Positions 22,328 to 32,201 of a stretch of DNA of 64,000 nucleotides are shown here, one piece after another. The stretch comes from Ecdyonurus torrentis. Its lineage: Eukaryota > Arthropoda > Insecta > Ephemeroptera > Heptageniidae. Position numbers and translations under genes: made by a program. The stretch spans positions 24,145,050-24,209,049 of the forward strand of contig OX439135.1 of NCBI GenBank assembly GCA_949318235.1, read 5' to 3'. Each line of letters begins with the position of its first letter. Positions within the stretch are counted from its first letter, which is position 1. Under the pieces are notes generated by a model that saw only the letters and a program-made list of their open reading frames with translations, made no database searches and had not been told where the DNA came from.

Positions 22328-24500
22328 GCCGTTTGAATAATTTTAAAGCCCGCATGATGTTTTGTATATTATGCCAGTACTATAAAATAAAACAAGTGCA
22401 GTAAGTAAGTAATATAATGTATGCTAATGAAACATGAGTAATATTATTGTGAAATACAGCAAGAGAAACACAAGGGAAAGCTGCAGCATCAAATTACATC
22501 TGTATGGAAAATTACTCAACGACAGCCGAGTCTAATGCGTTTTTTTATCTGAGCTTACAAATTAGAAGAAACAAAAAATGAAATTCAAAGTTTCAAAATA
22601 ATTTAACGTTTGTTTTTTTTTGTTTTTTTTTTTTTTAATTTAATTTTACCTTGCATTTGTTATTTCTCTATAGTGAAAATTTCTGACTAAAAAAAGGAAA
22701 AAAATGTTTTGAGGCTGACTTTAAAGCCATAGACCACATAAAACAACATGTGCTTCTTAATTAATAAACACGAAATGGGATCTTCAAAACTGATGACAAT
22801 TTTTACCAGAATGTTAATGTAGCCCAAGACGTAGCAAAAGTAGATTTAGTGATAAAATAAACAAACTGACAGCCTTACAATACTAACAAAGTGCTAGCAG
22901 ACGACTTTGTGTTCCTGTCTACATTTTTAACATGCTTTCTTATGGGGCAATGAAGCAGCTATAACTTGAGTTAGAATTATTTCTTGGGGCTGAAATTTTT
23001 ACTGTAGCTTACTGAGCCTCAGTAAGTAAGTCAGGTTTTCCTGAGTTTGAAGTCAATTGGGTGACAAAAATAATTTGTAACTAAATCACTTGAAATTCAG
23101 GGAAACAAAAGCTTTGAGGCTCAGTAAGCTACACTAAAAATTTCAGCTCCGAGAAATGATTGTAAGTCAAGTTATAGCTGCTTCATTGCCCCATAAGAAA
23201 GCATGTTAAATGTAGACAGGAACACAAAGTCGTCTGCTAGCACTTTGTTAGTATTGTTGAGCTGTCAGTTTGTTTATTTTATCACTAAACCTACTTTTGC
23301 AACGTCTTGAGGCCTCATTTCAAAACCTCGACAAATGTTTATTAATTGAATGTTGTTCTTGATCCCCCCCCCCCCCTCCCGCCATATTGTGTTATCGTGC
23401 TATACACCAATCCCAGTCCCAGTCAAGACATTGTCTTATCGACAGTTAAGGACTTTCCAAATTAATGGAAAAGCACACACGGGCCGGCCACGGCCTAAGT
23501 ACACAGCCCGGCATTCGCCATGACAGCTTAGAGAAACCGTGGAAACATCTAGGCAGGCTGGTCGGTGCAATCACATCAATCATGCACCTTCCGAATACTG
23601 TGCGTCGTCATGGAATGCATGTAAACATGCATCATGCAACTTGTTGTGCTCTCACACTTGACGTACGCACCCAGCAGTGACTCGAACCTATACTCGGTGA
23701 GGAGTACACTGTTACGAGTCACCACTCGGCCGTACCAGCTCGGTGAAATGAACTTAAAGTTAGTGGTTCAAAGTCATCTCTGGTTAACTGTATGATTTTT
23801 TAACATTTAGCCAGTCACCCATTTGGCGGTAATGCATAGCATACAGAATCTATGGTATGTATATGCCTTTATTTTTACATTAGAAAACCCAAAAATTGCA
23901 AAATATATGTACATACATAACTCTCTCACAACTCTCATTTTGGTGCCAATATACACGCATATCTTTACCTTTAAAATAAATAATTTTTGTCGAAAATACC
24001 TAAAAAAAAAATCGCGAATTTTTCATTAAATGTCAAAGCATGCTCAACAATAACAAAGTGAGAGAGAAAAAAAAAACGTGGTCAAATGTCTTCAATTTTC
24101 TTTTAAAATCATACATATACAATATGAAATAGAGTATGAATATAAAGTACACATCTTAAATAATATTTAAATATATAAATACAAGAGATTCGTGTAAAAT
24201 TAGTCGTTAAAAAATACAAACCTGCAAACGTCCCAAAACGGTAATCAGAACACCTCCATCAAACATGGGTTGAGAATCAACGGCTGTTAAAACACGTTTT
24301 ATATTTTTGAAACTCAAACTGTTAAATTTTTCCATGATTTTTAAAGCTCCTTGAAGTTGAACTCCTTCAAAAGTCATAAATGATGTTTCAGCATTATATA
24401 AATTTGCCAATTGAGGTCTTGTCATAACGTTATCGAATAAGGCATAGTATTGTTCAACAAAACTTTTACCAATAGCCTCATAATTTGGGTTGAGAGCCAT
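20802..24500 (-). CDS. Ntf-2: Nuclear transport factor 2 (NTF2), two coding exons
   Basis: NTF2 binds RanGDP and FxFG nucleoporins and carries Ran into the nucleus. On the minus strand, 24500-24222 joins 20915-20802 through a 3306-base GT-AG intron in phase 0, giving 130 aa, the usual length. Exon 1 runs MALNPNYEAIGKSFVEQYYALF to GGVLITVLGRLQ. Exon 2 runs CDDDPPHSFSQVFVLK to QHDIFRLGIHDTA, then TAG. By alignment, E45, D95 and D97 correspond to human E42, D92 and D94, acids that contact Ran or FxFG. An in-frame ATG lies 15 bases upstream (24513-24515) and would add MVFMK, but the start at 24498-24500 matches insect homologues and has AAAATGG context. The gene is intact. The intron holds several palindromic elements and a SINE candidate. 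Confidence 0.95.
20999..21448. mobile_element. Palindromic element in the Ntf-2 intron
   Basis: The ends pair AGGAAGGTGAATT with AATCACCTTCCT. The arms share TTTTTCTTAGGACGATTGGA. TGACGTCA is at 21145-21152. Confidence 0.75.
21481..21963. mobile_element. Palindromic element in the Ntf-2 intron
   Basis: The ends pair AATGAGGAAGTGTACAC with its inverse. The arms are near-perfect over about 200 bases (for example TTTGTTTACATCCAAATTTC). TGACGTCA is at 21793-21800. Confidence 0.85.
22019..22290. mobile_element. F6-related fragment in the Ntf-2 intron
   Basis: Close copy of 13879-14175, ending in a run of about 38 A. Confidence 0.6.
22721..22826. mobile_element. F5 half element
   Basis: TTAA then AGCCATAGACCACATAAAAC and TTCAAAACTGATGACAATTT match an F5 end. 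The other half is replaced by the adjoining palindrome. Confidence 0.65.
22827..23313. mobile_element. Palindromic element in the Ntf-2 intron
   Basis: Arms CAAGACG-TAGCAAAAGTAG and its inverse, continuing through GCTAGCAGACGACTTTGTGT for about 200 bases. The loop is near 23050. Confidence 0.82.
23385..23745 (-). mobile_element. tRNA-derived SINE candidate in the Ntf-2 intron
   Basis: On the minus strand, starting near 23741, the sequence reads GAGCTGGTACGGCCGAGTGG with an A-box-like core (23732-23722), then a B box GGTTCGAGTC at 23688-23679, spaced as in a tRNA gene. The resemblance is to a Leu/Ser-type tRNA. About 290 bases of GC-richer, non-tRNA body follow, down to a poly-C/G run near 23370. 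The GC content contrasts sharply with the intron around it. Confidence 0.55.
24222..24500 (-). CDS. Ntf-2: Ntf-2 coding exon 1
   Basis: The 93 codons cover the cone-shaped fold up to the strand ending GRLQ. The donor is CAG|GTTTGT with GT at 24221-24220. The FMTFEG motif at residues 41-46 contains the conserved acid E45. Confidence 0.95.
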
Positions 24501-24700
24501 TTTCATAAACACCAATTATAAACTTCTAAACTTAAATTAATTATATTTGATATTAAAAACTTAATATCAATTATATATTTTCTATTTTTTTGTAAAAATT
24601 AACTAATTTTCTTCTAAAAAATGACGCTTCGCGCTTTTCAATCGAGATCAGCTGTTATGACGTCACGGAAATTTTCAAATTTTTCGTTATTTCAGTCATC
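24501..24700 (-). promoter_or_regulatory. Probable Ntf-2 5' UTR and promoter with a CRE-type site
   Basis: This stretch upstream of the Ntf-2 ATG holds a short GC-richer patch (24622-24670) with a palindromic TGACGTCA at 24658-24665 and CAGCTG at 24650-24655. The CRE octamer is the only one in the window next to a gene start and outside a recognised mobile element. No TATA box or start site can be fixed. Confidence 0.4.
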
Positions 24701-25920
24701 TATTGGTGAAAATTTGAACTATTTTTAATTGATCCGTTTGTAAGTGACATCTATAGTATAAAAATGTAACTATTTAAAGGTCAAACAGGTCAATGGCATT
24801 ATAGCGCTAAACTAGTTGATTATTTTAAAACTTTATTTTTCTCTTTCAACTCTGAAACTTAATTTTATGTAAAAAAAATAAAAATATTAATGATTTTTTT
24901 TTTTTTTTTGGTAAATTTTTGTATAATAAAGTAATGAAAATTTAACATTTTAGAGTTTTTTTTTTTACATTTTTGTTTTTACATACTAAAATATAAAAAA
25001 TAAACTCGTTTTTAATTCAATCTGATTATTGATTGATTTTTTTTTTTGCAGCATTTAAAAATGCTAGCTTCTATGTGTTTTATAAGGGGGAGGGGGTGAA
25101 GGGCGAAGCACTAAAGAAGAAGAAACTTCTAGTAAAAGAAATTTTATTGGGAATAAATTATTGTTAAAATGCGTATAATAAAGGATGGGTGGGGGTGTAA
25201 TGGGCGTAATATGAGCAAATATATAAATATATTGGAAATGGAAATATTGTTAATTTATTAATCTTTATTTGATATCCCTTCTTCTTCTTCTTATATTATC
25301 TTTAACACCCTTTTTTTCTTTTTCTTCACTTTTTTTTCCACACCTTGTTCTGCATCTGTTTCGACTCGACCATAAAGCGCGATATATATACAATTATTAT
25401 TTTGCATTTTTTTTTTTTGAATAAAGACGATTTATTTTCTCTATCAAAGACGATTATTTATTTATTTATTTATTTATATGTACTTATATATTTGCTACCC
25501 CTTCCCTTCATAAGGTCTAAATGACTATTTTTATACAAAAGAAACGTATTTTTATATTGTGGGTTTTGTGCGCGGGATATGATTGAATTTTGAAATTGCG
25601 CTTGGACTCCATATGTGAGCAGAAAATGAACTTGACCAGTGCAATAAAACAAAAAAAAGCATATTTAGAAAATTTAATAAGAAGAAAGTTATTTATTTTA
25701 GCTAAAATTATGGTAAGGGTGTATAGTTTACGGGCGTGTCGGGCGTCAAAATTATTCATAAATTTAAGTTACGATTTTTGTGGTTAAAAAAAAATAAAAA
25801 AGTTTAACATCCCTATTTCCCTAAACCTAAAGAGAAAAAAAAAAAAAAAAGGGCAATGATTAGTGATTAAATTACCGATTAGATTACCTATAATGCTGGG
25901 TACAATATATTTTTAAATAT
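24701..25920. other. Interval without recognised genes
   Basis: A+T-rich DNA upstream of Ntf-2 with T-runs and a (TTCTTC) stretch near 25280. Overlapping open frames on both strands at 25470-25787 show no protein-like pattern. Confidence 0.5.
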
Positions 25921-25923
25921 TTC

Positions 25924-26143
25924 ATGCACTTTCTTCGAGGGAGACCTATTTGGTTTTCGGCGTTTTCCATGTCTTTCTTTTATAATATAAAAATAAAAAG
26001 GACTGAATCAAAAACTCGAAGATAATATTCCAGATTTGCATCCATTGTATGAATCGTTCAATTCAATTTTAAAGCGAGAAATACTAATACGTAAGCACGA
26101 TCGACCGGACAATATGAAAGAAAGAATTGGTCATCGATATTAA
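25924..26143 (+). pseudogene. Small unrecognised protein, frame broken
   Basis: One frame runs from ATG 25924 for 33 codons (begins MHFLRGRPIWFSAF, one hydrophobic segment) to TAA at 26023. The frame shifted by +1 then continues without a stop from about 26000 as KLEDNIPDLHPLYESFN and KREILIRKHDRPDNMKE to TAA at 26141-26143. The second part looks like real protein: mixed charge, aromatic residues, GC above background. AATAAA follows at 26144-26149. A one-base indel in the A-run near 26011-26014 would join the two frames into a protein of about 70 residues with one membrane segment. It could be a decayed copy, a live gene with an assembly error, or an exon joined elsewhere. I do not recognise the family. 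Confidence 0.35.
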
Positions 26144-26476
26144 AATAAAACTCTGTTTTTTTTTTTTTTTTTTTTTTTTTTTTTCAAATCCTAATAATTC
26201 ATGCTAGTAATAATCGATACTTTTAATAGTTATTTAAATAATTATATTGCCAATAATGAATCGGACAAGTAAAACTGCCTGTATCTTGAAAAACAAACAA
26301 AGAATATTATGAAAAAAAAAAAAAATAATAATAATGAAATGAATAAATAAATGAATTCATAAATAAATAAATATTATATGATTATGAACAGTTATTAAAT
26401 AACCTTAGTTATTAGTTATCAGAGAACAATATTAATAATATATATATCAATTTTAAAACTATCGGGACTGCATTTA

Positions 26477-26513
<37 letters not shown>

Positions 26514-26971
26514 GGTTTGTCGTCAATAAACGACTTACAGTATAATGTAATTGATGACTTACATTTGACAATTTTTTATTGTTGAGAATACTAACTTGTT
26601 ACAAATTTCTTCCACGTGTAAAAATATACAAACGGTATCATTACTATATTGTAGCTTTACTTATAAGCAACATAATTTATACAATGTAAATCTTACGAAT
26701 GGAGACCATGTTGCATATTTTATTATATATGAAATAAAATACAATATGTTAAAGCAGCATATTTATATTGTAATTACATGGAGATGCAATATCTGAAATA
26801 ATATTTCATGTGACTTGTCTCATACACGAATTGCAGAAATAAATTTATAAAATATAAAGTTTCGTTTATTCATGTATAAGTATATATACTACAAGTACAA
26901 ATTCAAAATTACTATTATTATTAATTTTTTTTTTTTTTGCAAAATAAAATAATATAACAATGATAAGTTAC

Positions 26972-27047
26972 TTAGAAATTGCACTTAATAGTGATGGAGG
27001 CCACTCTTTTCAGCAGATCAGGATTTTTGTTTCTATCAAAATAATCC
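26972..27047 (-). CDS. Possible terminal coding exon, unrecognised
   Basis: On the minus strand a long T-run ending in TAG makes a good acceptor at 27048. One leftover base is followed by 24 open codons (DYFDRNKNPDLLKRVAS, then ITIKCNF) and TAA (26974-26972). AATAAA on the same strand lies at 26870-26865. The peptide has natural composition and above-background GC, but 25 codons can be open by chance and no upstream exon was found. If real, the gene would run leftward from the region upstream of or inside the candidate Notch locus. Confidence 0.3.
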
Positions 27048-27086
<39 letters not shown>

Positions 27087-27436
27087 GAAGTACAAATTAG
27101 TATCCTAGAGTCCTAGAAGAGCTAGAAACTCTTCTGTAGTCCAATGAAAAATTTTGAAGCGCAAATTAGCAAAATTATACCATAATCTAAGCGAGAGCTC
27201 GCTTATCACAGATGGTGCGGGAAAAGGTGAAAAGGTACTCTTACTTTCTAACTCTTAGCATATTACGGGATTTTTTTTTTCTTTTTTTTTGTACTCTGTG
27301 TGATTGACAGTAAAAAGTTGTGGATTATTATGAAAAAAAGTTACGTGTTTTTGTAATATCGTAATGCAAAATGTAAAATAATGCAAAAATAATCACTATG
27401 CGGTATTGTCTACTGTATGTATTTTATTTTTTTATC

Positions 27437-27546
27437 GGTGTTGTTCGAAAACCCTGTTTTCTTGCACCAAAAAATGCGCATGATATTTGAATAACCAAAG
27501 TTGATCGTCATTTTAATAGCAGAAAACATGCAGGATTTACGAACAG
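27437..27546. mobile_element. F8 foldback, isolated copy
   Basis: Starts GTTGTTCGAAAACCCTG and has the asymmetric core ATAACCAAAGTTGATCGTCA as in the intron cluster. Confidence 0.75.
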
Positions 27547-27713
27547 AAATTGCGTTGAAGTTATCTATATCCCCTGAAATGTAGGCAACTTTTTTAGCAC
27601 AAACGATCGTGCGTTAAAGTCTCCGATACTAAAATACTGTTTGTGCGGATCAGCGCTCGCGCTGCGATAATATTATGTGATAGTGATGTTATTTATTAAC
27701 GATGAACATGCTG

Positions 27714-28035
27714 TATAAGGTGTGTGCGCATGACGTCATTCTGAATGCTTTTCGATGCTCTTCTTGAGCAATGAATAACATTGCTTAGCATAGGACAAAC
27801 GTAGTTTTTAACTATTTTCTTTGGAAAATAAGCTAAATTTAGGATATTATTATTTTTCTTGCATATTTGAAAAACTAATTCAACCTGTTTTAACGACATC
27901 AATGCTCTCAAAATTATTTTGAAGTATTTTTAAACTGGCAAAATGAGTCATTTTCCTATACTGGCCGGGCACTGGCCCATGTTATTTTAGCGCTCACTTA
28001 TGGCGTCGGCTTTAACATGAATGAAACTACCCTAT
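27714..28035 (-). mobile_element. F1 MITE, full length
   Basis: Reverse-oriented copy with TGACGTCA at 27731-27738 and an end CTACCCTATA. Confidence 0.85.
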
Positions 28036-28332
28036 AGTTGTGAATAAATATAAGGTTCCAAGAGCGTTATGAGCGCATACATGTATAAAATTGGCTATAT
28101 ATATTTACTTTTATTTAAAAGAAAGAAAGAATATATAATTACACAAAATTTATCATGTTTTGTATAATATAGTACAATTTTTGCATGCATATTATTTCAT
28201 TTTACATGATTTTTTTATGATGTTTACATGATGTAATATTTGAAATTGAGTCGACTTAAAAATATTAATAAATATAAAGTATGTACGAAATAAAATACAC
28301 GTACCTTCGCTCGCCTTCTAATTGTTTTTGTA

Positions 28333-28869
28333 ATTTTGCCAGTTTAAAGACGTAGAACACCTTGAACAAAAAACTTGCCTAACATCCTAACATACCCAAA
28401 TATCAACATTATTTTGGCCGGAGTCATTGATTTCTAATTTATTTTCCATTTACAAAATGTCAGTTGCGGGTTTACTACGTCACAGCTCGCCTGTTTCCGC
28501 GCGCGTGGACCAGGCGAGCTGTGACGTAGACAACCCGCAACTGACATTTTGTAAATGGAAAATAAATTAGAAATCAATGACTCCGGCCAAAATAATGTTG
28601 ATATTTGGGTATGTTAGGATATTATGCAAGTTTTCTGTTCAAGGTGTTCTACGCCTTTAAAATTACTTCGCAATATTTTTGAGAGCATTGATGCTGTTAA
28701 CAGGTTGAATTAGTACCTCAAGTATGTAAGAAAAATAATAATGACCAAAAAATTGCTAAATTTCCAAAGAAATTAGACAAAAACTACGTTTGTCTTCGAG
28801 CAATGTTATTCATTGCTCAAGAAGAGCATCGAAAAGCATTCAGAATGACGTCATGCGTACACACCCTAT
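28333..28869 (+). mobile_element. F1 MITE interrupted by an F4 insertion
   Basis: The left remnant ends ATTTTGCCAGTTTAA at 28347. After the insertion, F1 resumes at AATTACTTCGCAATATTTTT and ends ACACCCTATT. Confidence 0.8.
28344..28660. mobile_element. F4 palindromic MITE nested in F1, with TTAA duplication
   Basis: TTAA lies at 28344-28347 and 28657-28660. Ends AGACGTAGAACACC and GGTGTTCTACGCC. Uninterrupted F1 copies carry one TTAA at this point, so this is a clean TTAA target duplication. Confidence 0.9.
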
Positions 28870-28876
28870 TGGTTCA

Positions 28877-29040
28877 TTTAGTAGTATCTCAAGTTTGTGA
28901 AAAAAATAATCATAACATAAAAATTAACCAATTTTCTAAAGAAAATATCCAAAAATGAAGCTTATCCTATGCTAAAGCAATGAGTCATTTCTCCAGTATG
29001 GCCTCCAAGCGCATTAAATATGACGTCATGCGGATATACA
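28877..29040 (+). mobile_element. F1 MITE, truncated
   Basis: Right half of F1 in the same orientation as the copy before it, ending near TGACGTCATGCGGATATAC. Confidence 0.75.
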
Positions 29041-29159
29041 GGGGATATATACAGACTCGACTTACCTACCCTATTTTTTGATATAAATATTTCATAAAAC
29101 ATGTAAAAAGTGTGCCCTAATTTCCTTGCCTTTCTTCCTCCACCACACCCTATCCTCAC

Positions 29160-29400
29160 AATGGAGCTTATCGGTTTAGTGCGCGGGGTGACGCGGGTAA
29201 AGCTAAGGGGTCCTCTAATTTAACATTACGCTTATGGGGAAAAACACGTTTTTTTTTTTTTTTTTTTTTCGGCAATTACTGAAAAAACTACTCCACCGAT
29301 TTCGAAAAAAATTTAATGAGAAATACTATAGAGATATACCATTACGTATTTTAAATAAGCTATGGAAATTTTTTAAATCGATAACCTCCATTTAAGAAAT
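29160..29400. repeat. Possible degraded transposon fragment
   Basis: A GC-rich patch (GTGCGCGGGGTGACGCGGGT), a T-run, and the phrase GAAAAAACTACTCCACCGAT, a type of phrase common in insect dispersed repeats. Similar phrases occur near 39095 and 42757. The family cannot be named. Confidence 0.3.
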
Positions 29401-30118
29401 TATTGAATAAAATATACGAAAAACAAAAAACAAAATGCAATAAATAAAATAATAAAAAAATAAACATTAAATCAAATTCATACTCTACATTTAATTAAAT
29501 TATAAATACAATATATATTTCATAAAAAAGAAATAGTAAAAAAAAAAAAAAAAAAGTACAAATAAATAAAAATAAATTATTTCTCGATGGATATATAGAT
29601 CGCGCATATTTATATTTTACAGGGTCTTATATACAATAAGATGCCCATATAAGCCATCAAATAAAACTGGATTATTTTTTCCTATATTATAATTTGAAAC
29701 ACGTTTACTTTTATATTTTTTATACATTTTTTTTTCTAGAAATAATAAACATATTTGGTTGGATGCGATTACTATAGTTAAAAATTCAATATTTTCTTAT
29801 TCATAATTATTTTTTTATTTTAATATTAAATAATAATATAATTATAATAATAAAAAAATTGTCTTTGATTGTCTCTGCTCTTTTCTTTTCTATCTTTTTT
29901 TTTTCGCTCATAAAAAAATCTCGTTCAGTGAGCCGAATGACAACCACCACATGTTGGTTAAAAATTCCTTACGCGTCAAGAAATAGTACTTAATTAAAAT
30001 ACAATTTCTAAGCTTAATGTATATCAAACATTAATATTTGAATCAAATATATAATAAATAAGTAATTTATTAATTAAAAAGCTAGTTTTATATTAAAATA
30101 AAGTAAAATTTACGTATC

Positions 30119-30456
30119 GAGTTTTGTCTAAAACTTTCCCACAGTCTCAAAGCGGAAGGATTACAATTGGAACTCCTTCCTTATAGTTTAATTTTTTACC
30201 ACATCAATTGCTTTGACGGATGGCGCTGTATTCCAAAACAGCGGCATTCAAAGTTGAGAACTGGAAGTGTGAAGGATGTGTTAATGCTTCGGTGACAAAA
30301 ATTGTGTGTTTATTATTAAAAAAATGACTTAAAAGGACTTAATTAACAGTTAAAATATATTATCAGTGATAATTAAACAGTGTTAAGTGTATTATATGAG
30401 TGAATTCATGTATTTTAAGTGATTAAATACGGAATATTTATTATAAGTGGTGTTGT
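30119..30456 (+). promoter_or_regulatory. Probable promoter and 5' UTR of the candidate Notch gene
   Basis: This is a GC-richer patch (30119-30300) in A+T-rich DNA, followed by an A+T-rich leader to the ATG. It contains TTCCCACA at 30136-30143, which reads TGTGGGAA on the minus strand and matches the Su(H)/CSL consensus YGTGRGAA. The start site cannot be fixed. Confidence 0.35.
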
Positions 30457-30532
30457 ATGAACATGGAGTTCCGAATTGGATTATTCTTCTTTTCTATATT
30501 AATTTTAATATTAAGGATACACAATTCTGAAG
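30457..30532 (+). CDS. Signal-peptide exon of the candidate Notch gene
   Basis: The 25 codons plus one base end NSEG, followed by donor G|GTATGT at 30533. The hydrophobic core at residues 7-19 is typical of a cleaved signal peptide. Confidence 0.65.
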
Positions 30533-32168
30533 GTATGTAATAAAAATATTAATTATAAATAAAACTAATAAAAAATCAACATTTAAATATGTATTTTTAT
30601 TATAATTAATAAAGAATAGACGCGTTTACATATAAAATACACATGGCGTCCTTTCTGAAACCTGTTGTTAGTAACGCGGGTTTTAAAAATAGATTCTTAT
30701 TTCATCTTTCGATCTGTGGCAGCTCTTAATTTTATTTCATGTCAAATTTACGTATAATTTCTGTTGATTTTTTATGTAATTAAATAAAAAAATTGCTTTG
30801 TTTATATTATAAATGTGTATTCATATACCGGTAAAAAATAATGCCCGCATAAATGGACTTCCTAAATCTTGTGTTTCGATTTGAATACATCAACAAATAA
30901 TTAATTTTATTTTGTAAATAAAGGCTCAATAAATAATTAAGTAATTTGCACTTAATGCATTTTTACTGCATATTAAAAAAAATGCGTAAACACGTGTTTG
31001 CAATATTGTCAATAAATTTTTGCAATTTTATTTCAGAACATCATTTAAAAGAAATTTAATTTGTATTTTTTTGTACATATTATTTTATTTTTAATTTATC
31101 TGCATAATTATTATTATTTAATAGTAAAAATAGCAAAAATTTAGCGATCCTTTGGCTAAATTAAAAATGTTTTATTTATTGAATATTAAATCATAACGCC
31201 ATTTTGCTATAAAAATAATGATATATATTTTTTATTATATATAATTAAAATATTTATTAATAAATTTAAATTTGTTAAAAGTTTAATTCATAGTTTATAA
31301 CATTATAAAAAATGTTTTTGCGTTGCTGGCGTTAAAATCTTGATATTTATGTATTTTTCTCCTTGGCGGTGCATGAAATTTGTTGTATACTTTAATCCTA
31401 ATTAAAATCATTGTTTAAACGCTATAATAATTTAATAATATTTTATTATGCTTGTTGATTCTTAAAAAAACATTTTTGTTAGTTTCATGGCTTGAATAGC
31501 AATTATTTGCTTTTTACGTGCGTTTTAGCTTTCGTATGTGTATTCCATTACATGTTTTTTTTAACAATAGTTAAAAACTTGAGATTAAATTTTTATCCCA
31601 AAAAAAATTTAATTCGTTAGACTTATTGTACTGAATTAAAAAAAATCGCAAATTCCATCAATAAAAATGCATTTTTATATATTATTAAATCGCGCCATTA
31701 TTAATAAATATTCTAATTGTTTATCTGTTTAATACTATTATAATTATTATTTTAAATAAAACGATCATTTTTTTGTTATTTTTAACCGAAAATTTAAATG
31801 CCGCACAGCTGTTTAATTTTTCTTGTTAGAAATTAATATTTAAATGACATGTCGATTTCCGTTTTATATATTTTTTTTATTCCTTCATCTCCGTTTTTGA
31901 GAGAAGCAACAGGGCAGATGTTTTGTCAGTATAAAAATCTTCCTTTTTCTTCACGGTGAATATTATAAAGGAAAAAAAAAAAAAACCTACACCGTTCGTT
32001 TGAGTCGACCGTAGCTTAGGGCGATATATCGTTCATTTGCCGAGGCAAAAGCATAGGCAGCTGCAAAAGAGAGGTCCCTCTCTTTAGCTCTCTCCCCCTC
32101 TCGCGGTCTAGTGTACACTGCTAACCAAAATTTTAAGCAACAACACTTGTTGGTATACCTGATACCTA

Positions 32169-32201
<33 letters not shown>

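Noticed and set aside
23465..23680. 71-aa open frame
   Set aside because: It lies across the SINE candidate body; no start context or homology seen.
23679..23741. Functional tRNA gene on the minus strand
   Set aside because: A and B boxes are present, but the acceptor and anticodon stems do not pair cleanly, and extra body sequence continues directly, so a SINE head fits better.
20916..24221. Alternative mutually exclusive Ntf-2 last exon inside the intron
   Set aside because: Looked for a second copy of the DDDxPHxF...QHDIFRL pattern on the minus strand and did not see one, though a diverged copy could be missed by eye.
24501..24515. Upstream in-frame ATG giving an Ntf-2 start MVFMK
   Set aside because: The start at 24498-24500 matches the length and N-terminus of insect NTF2 and has better context.
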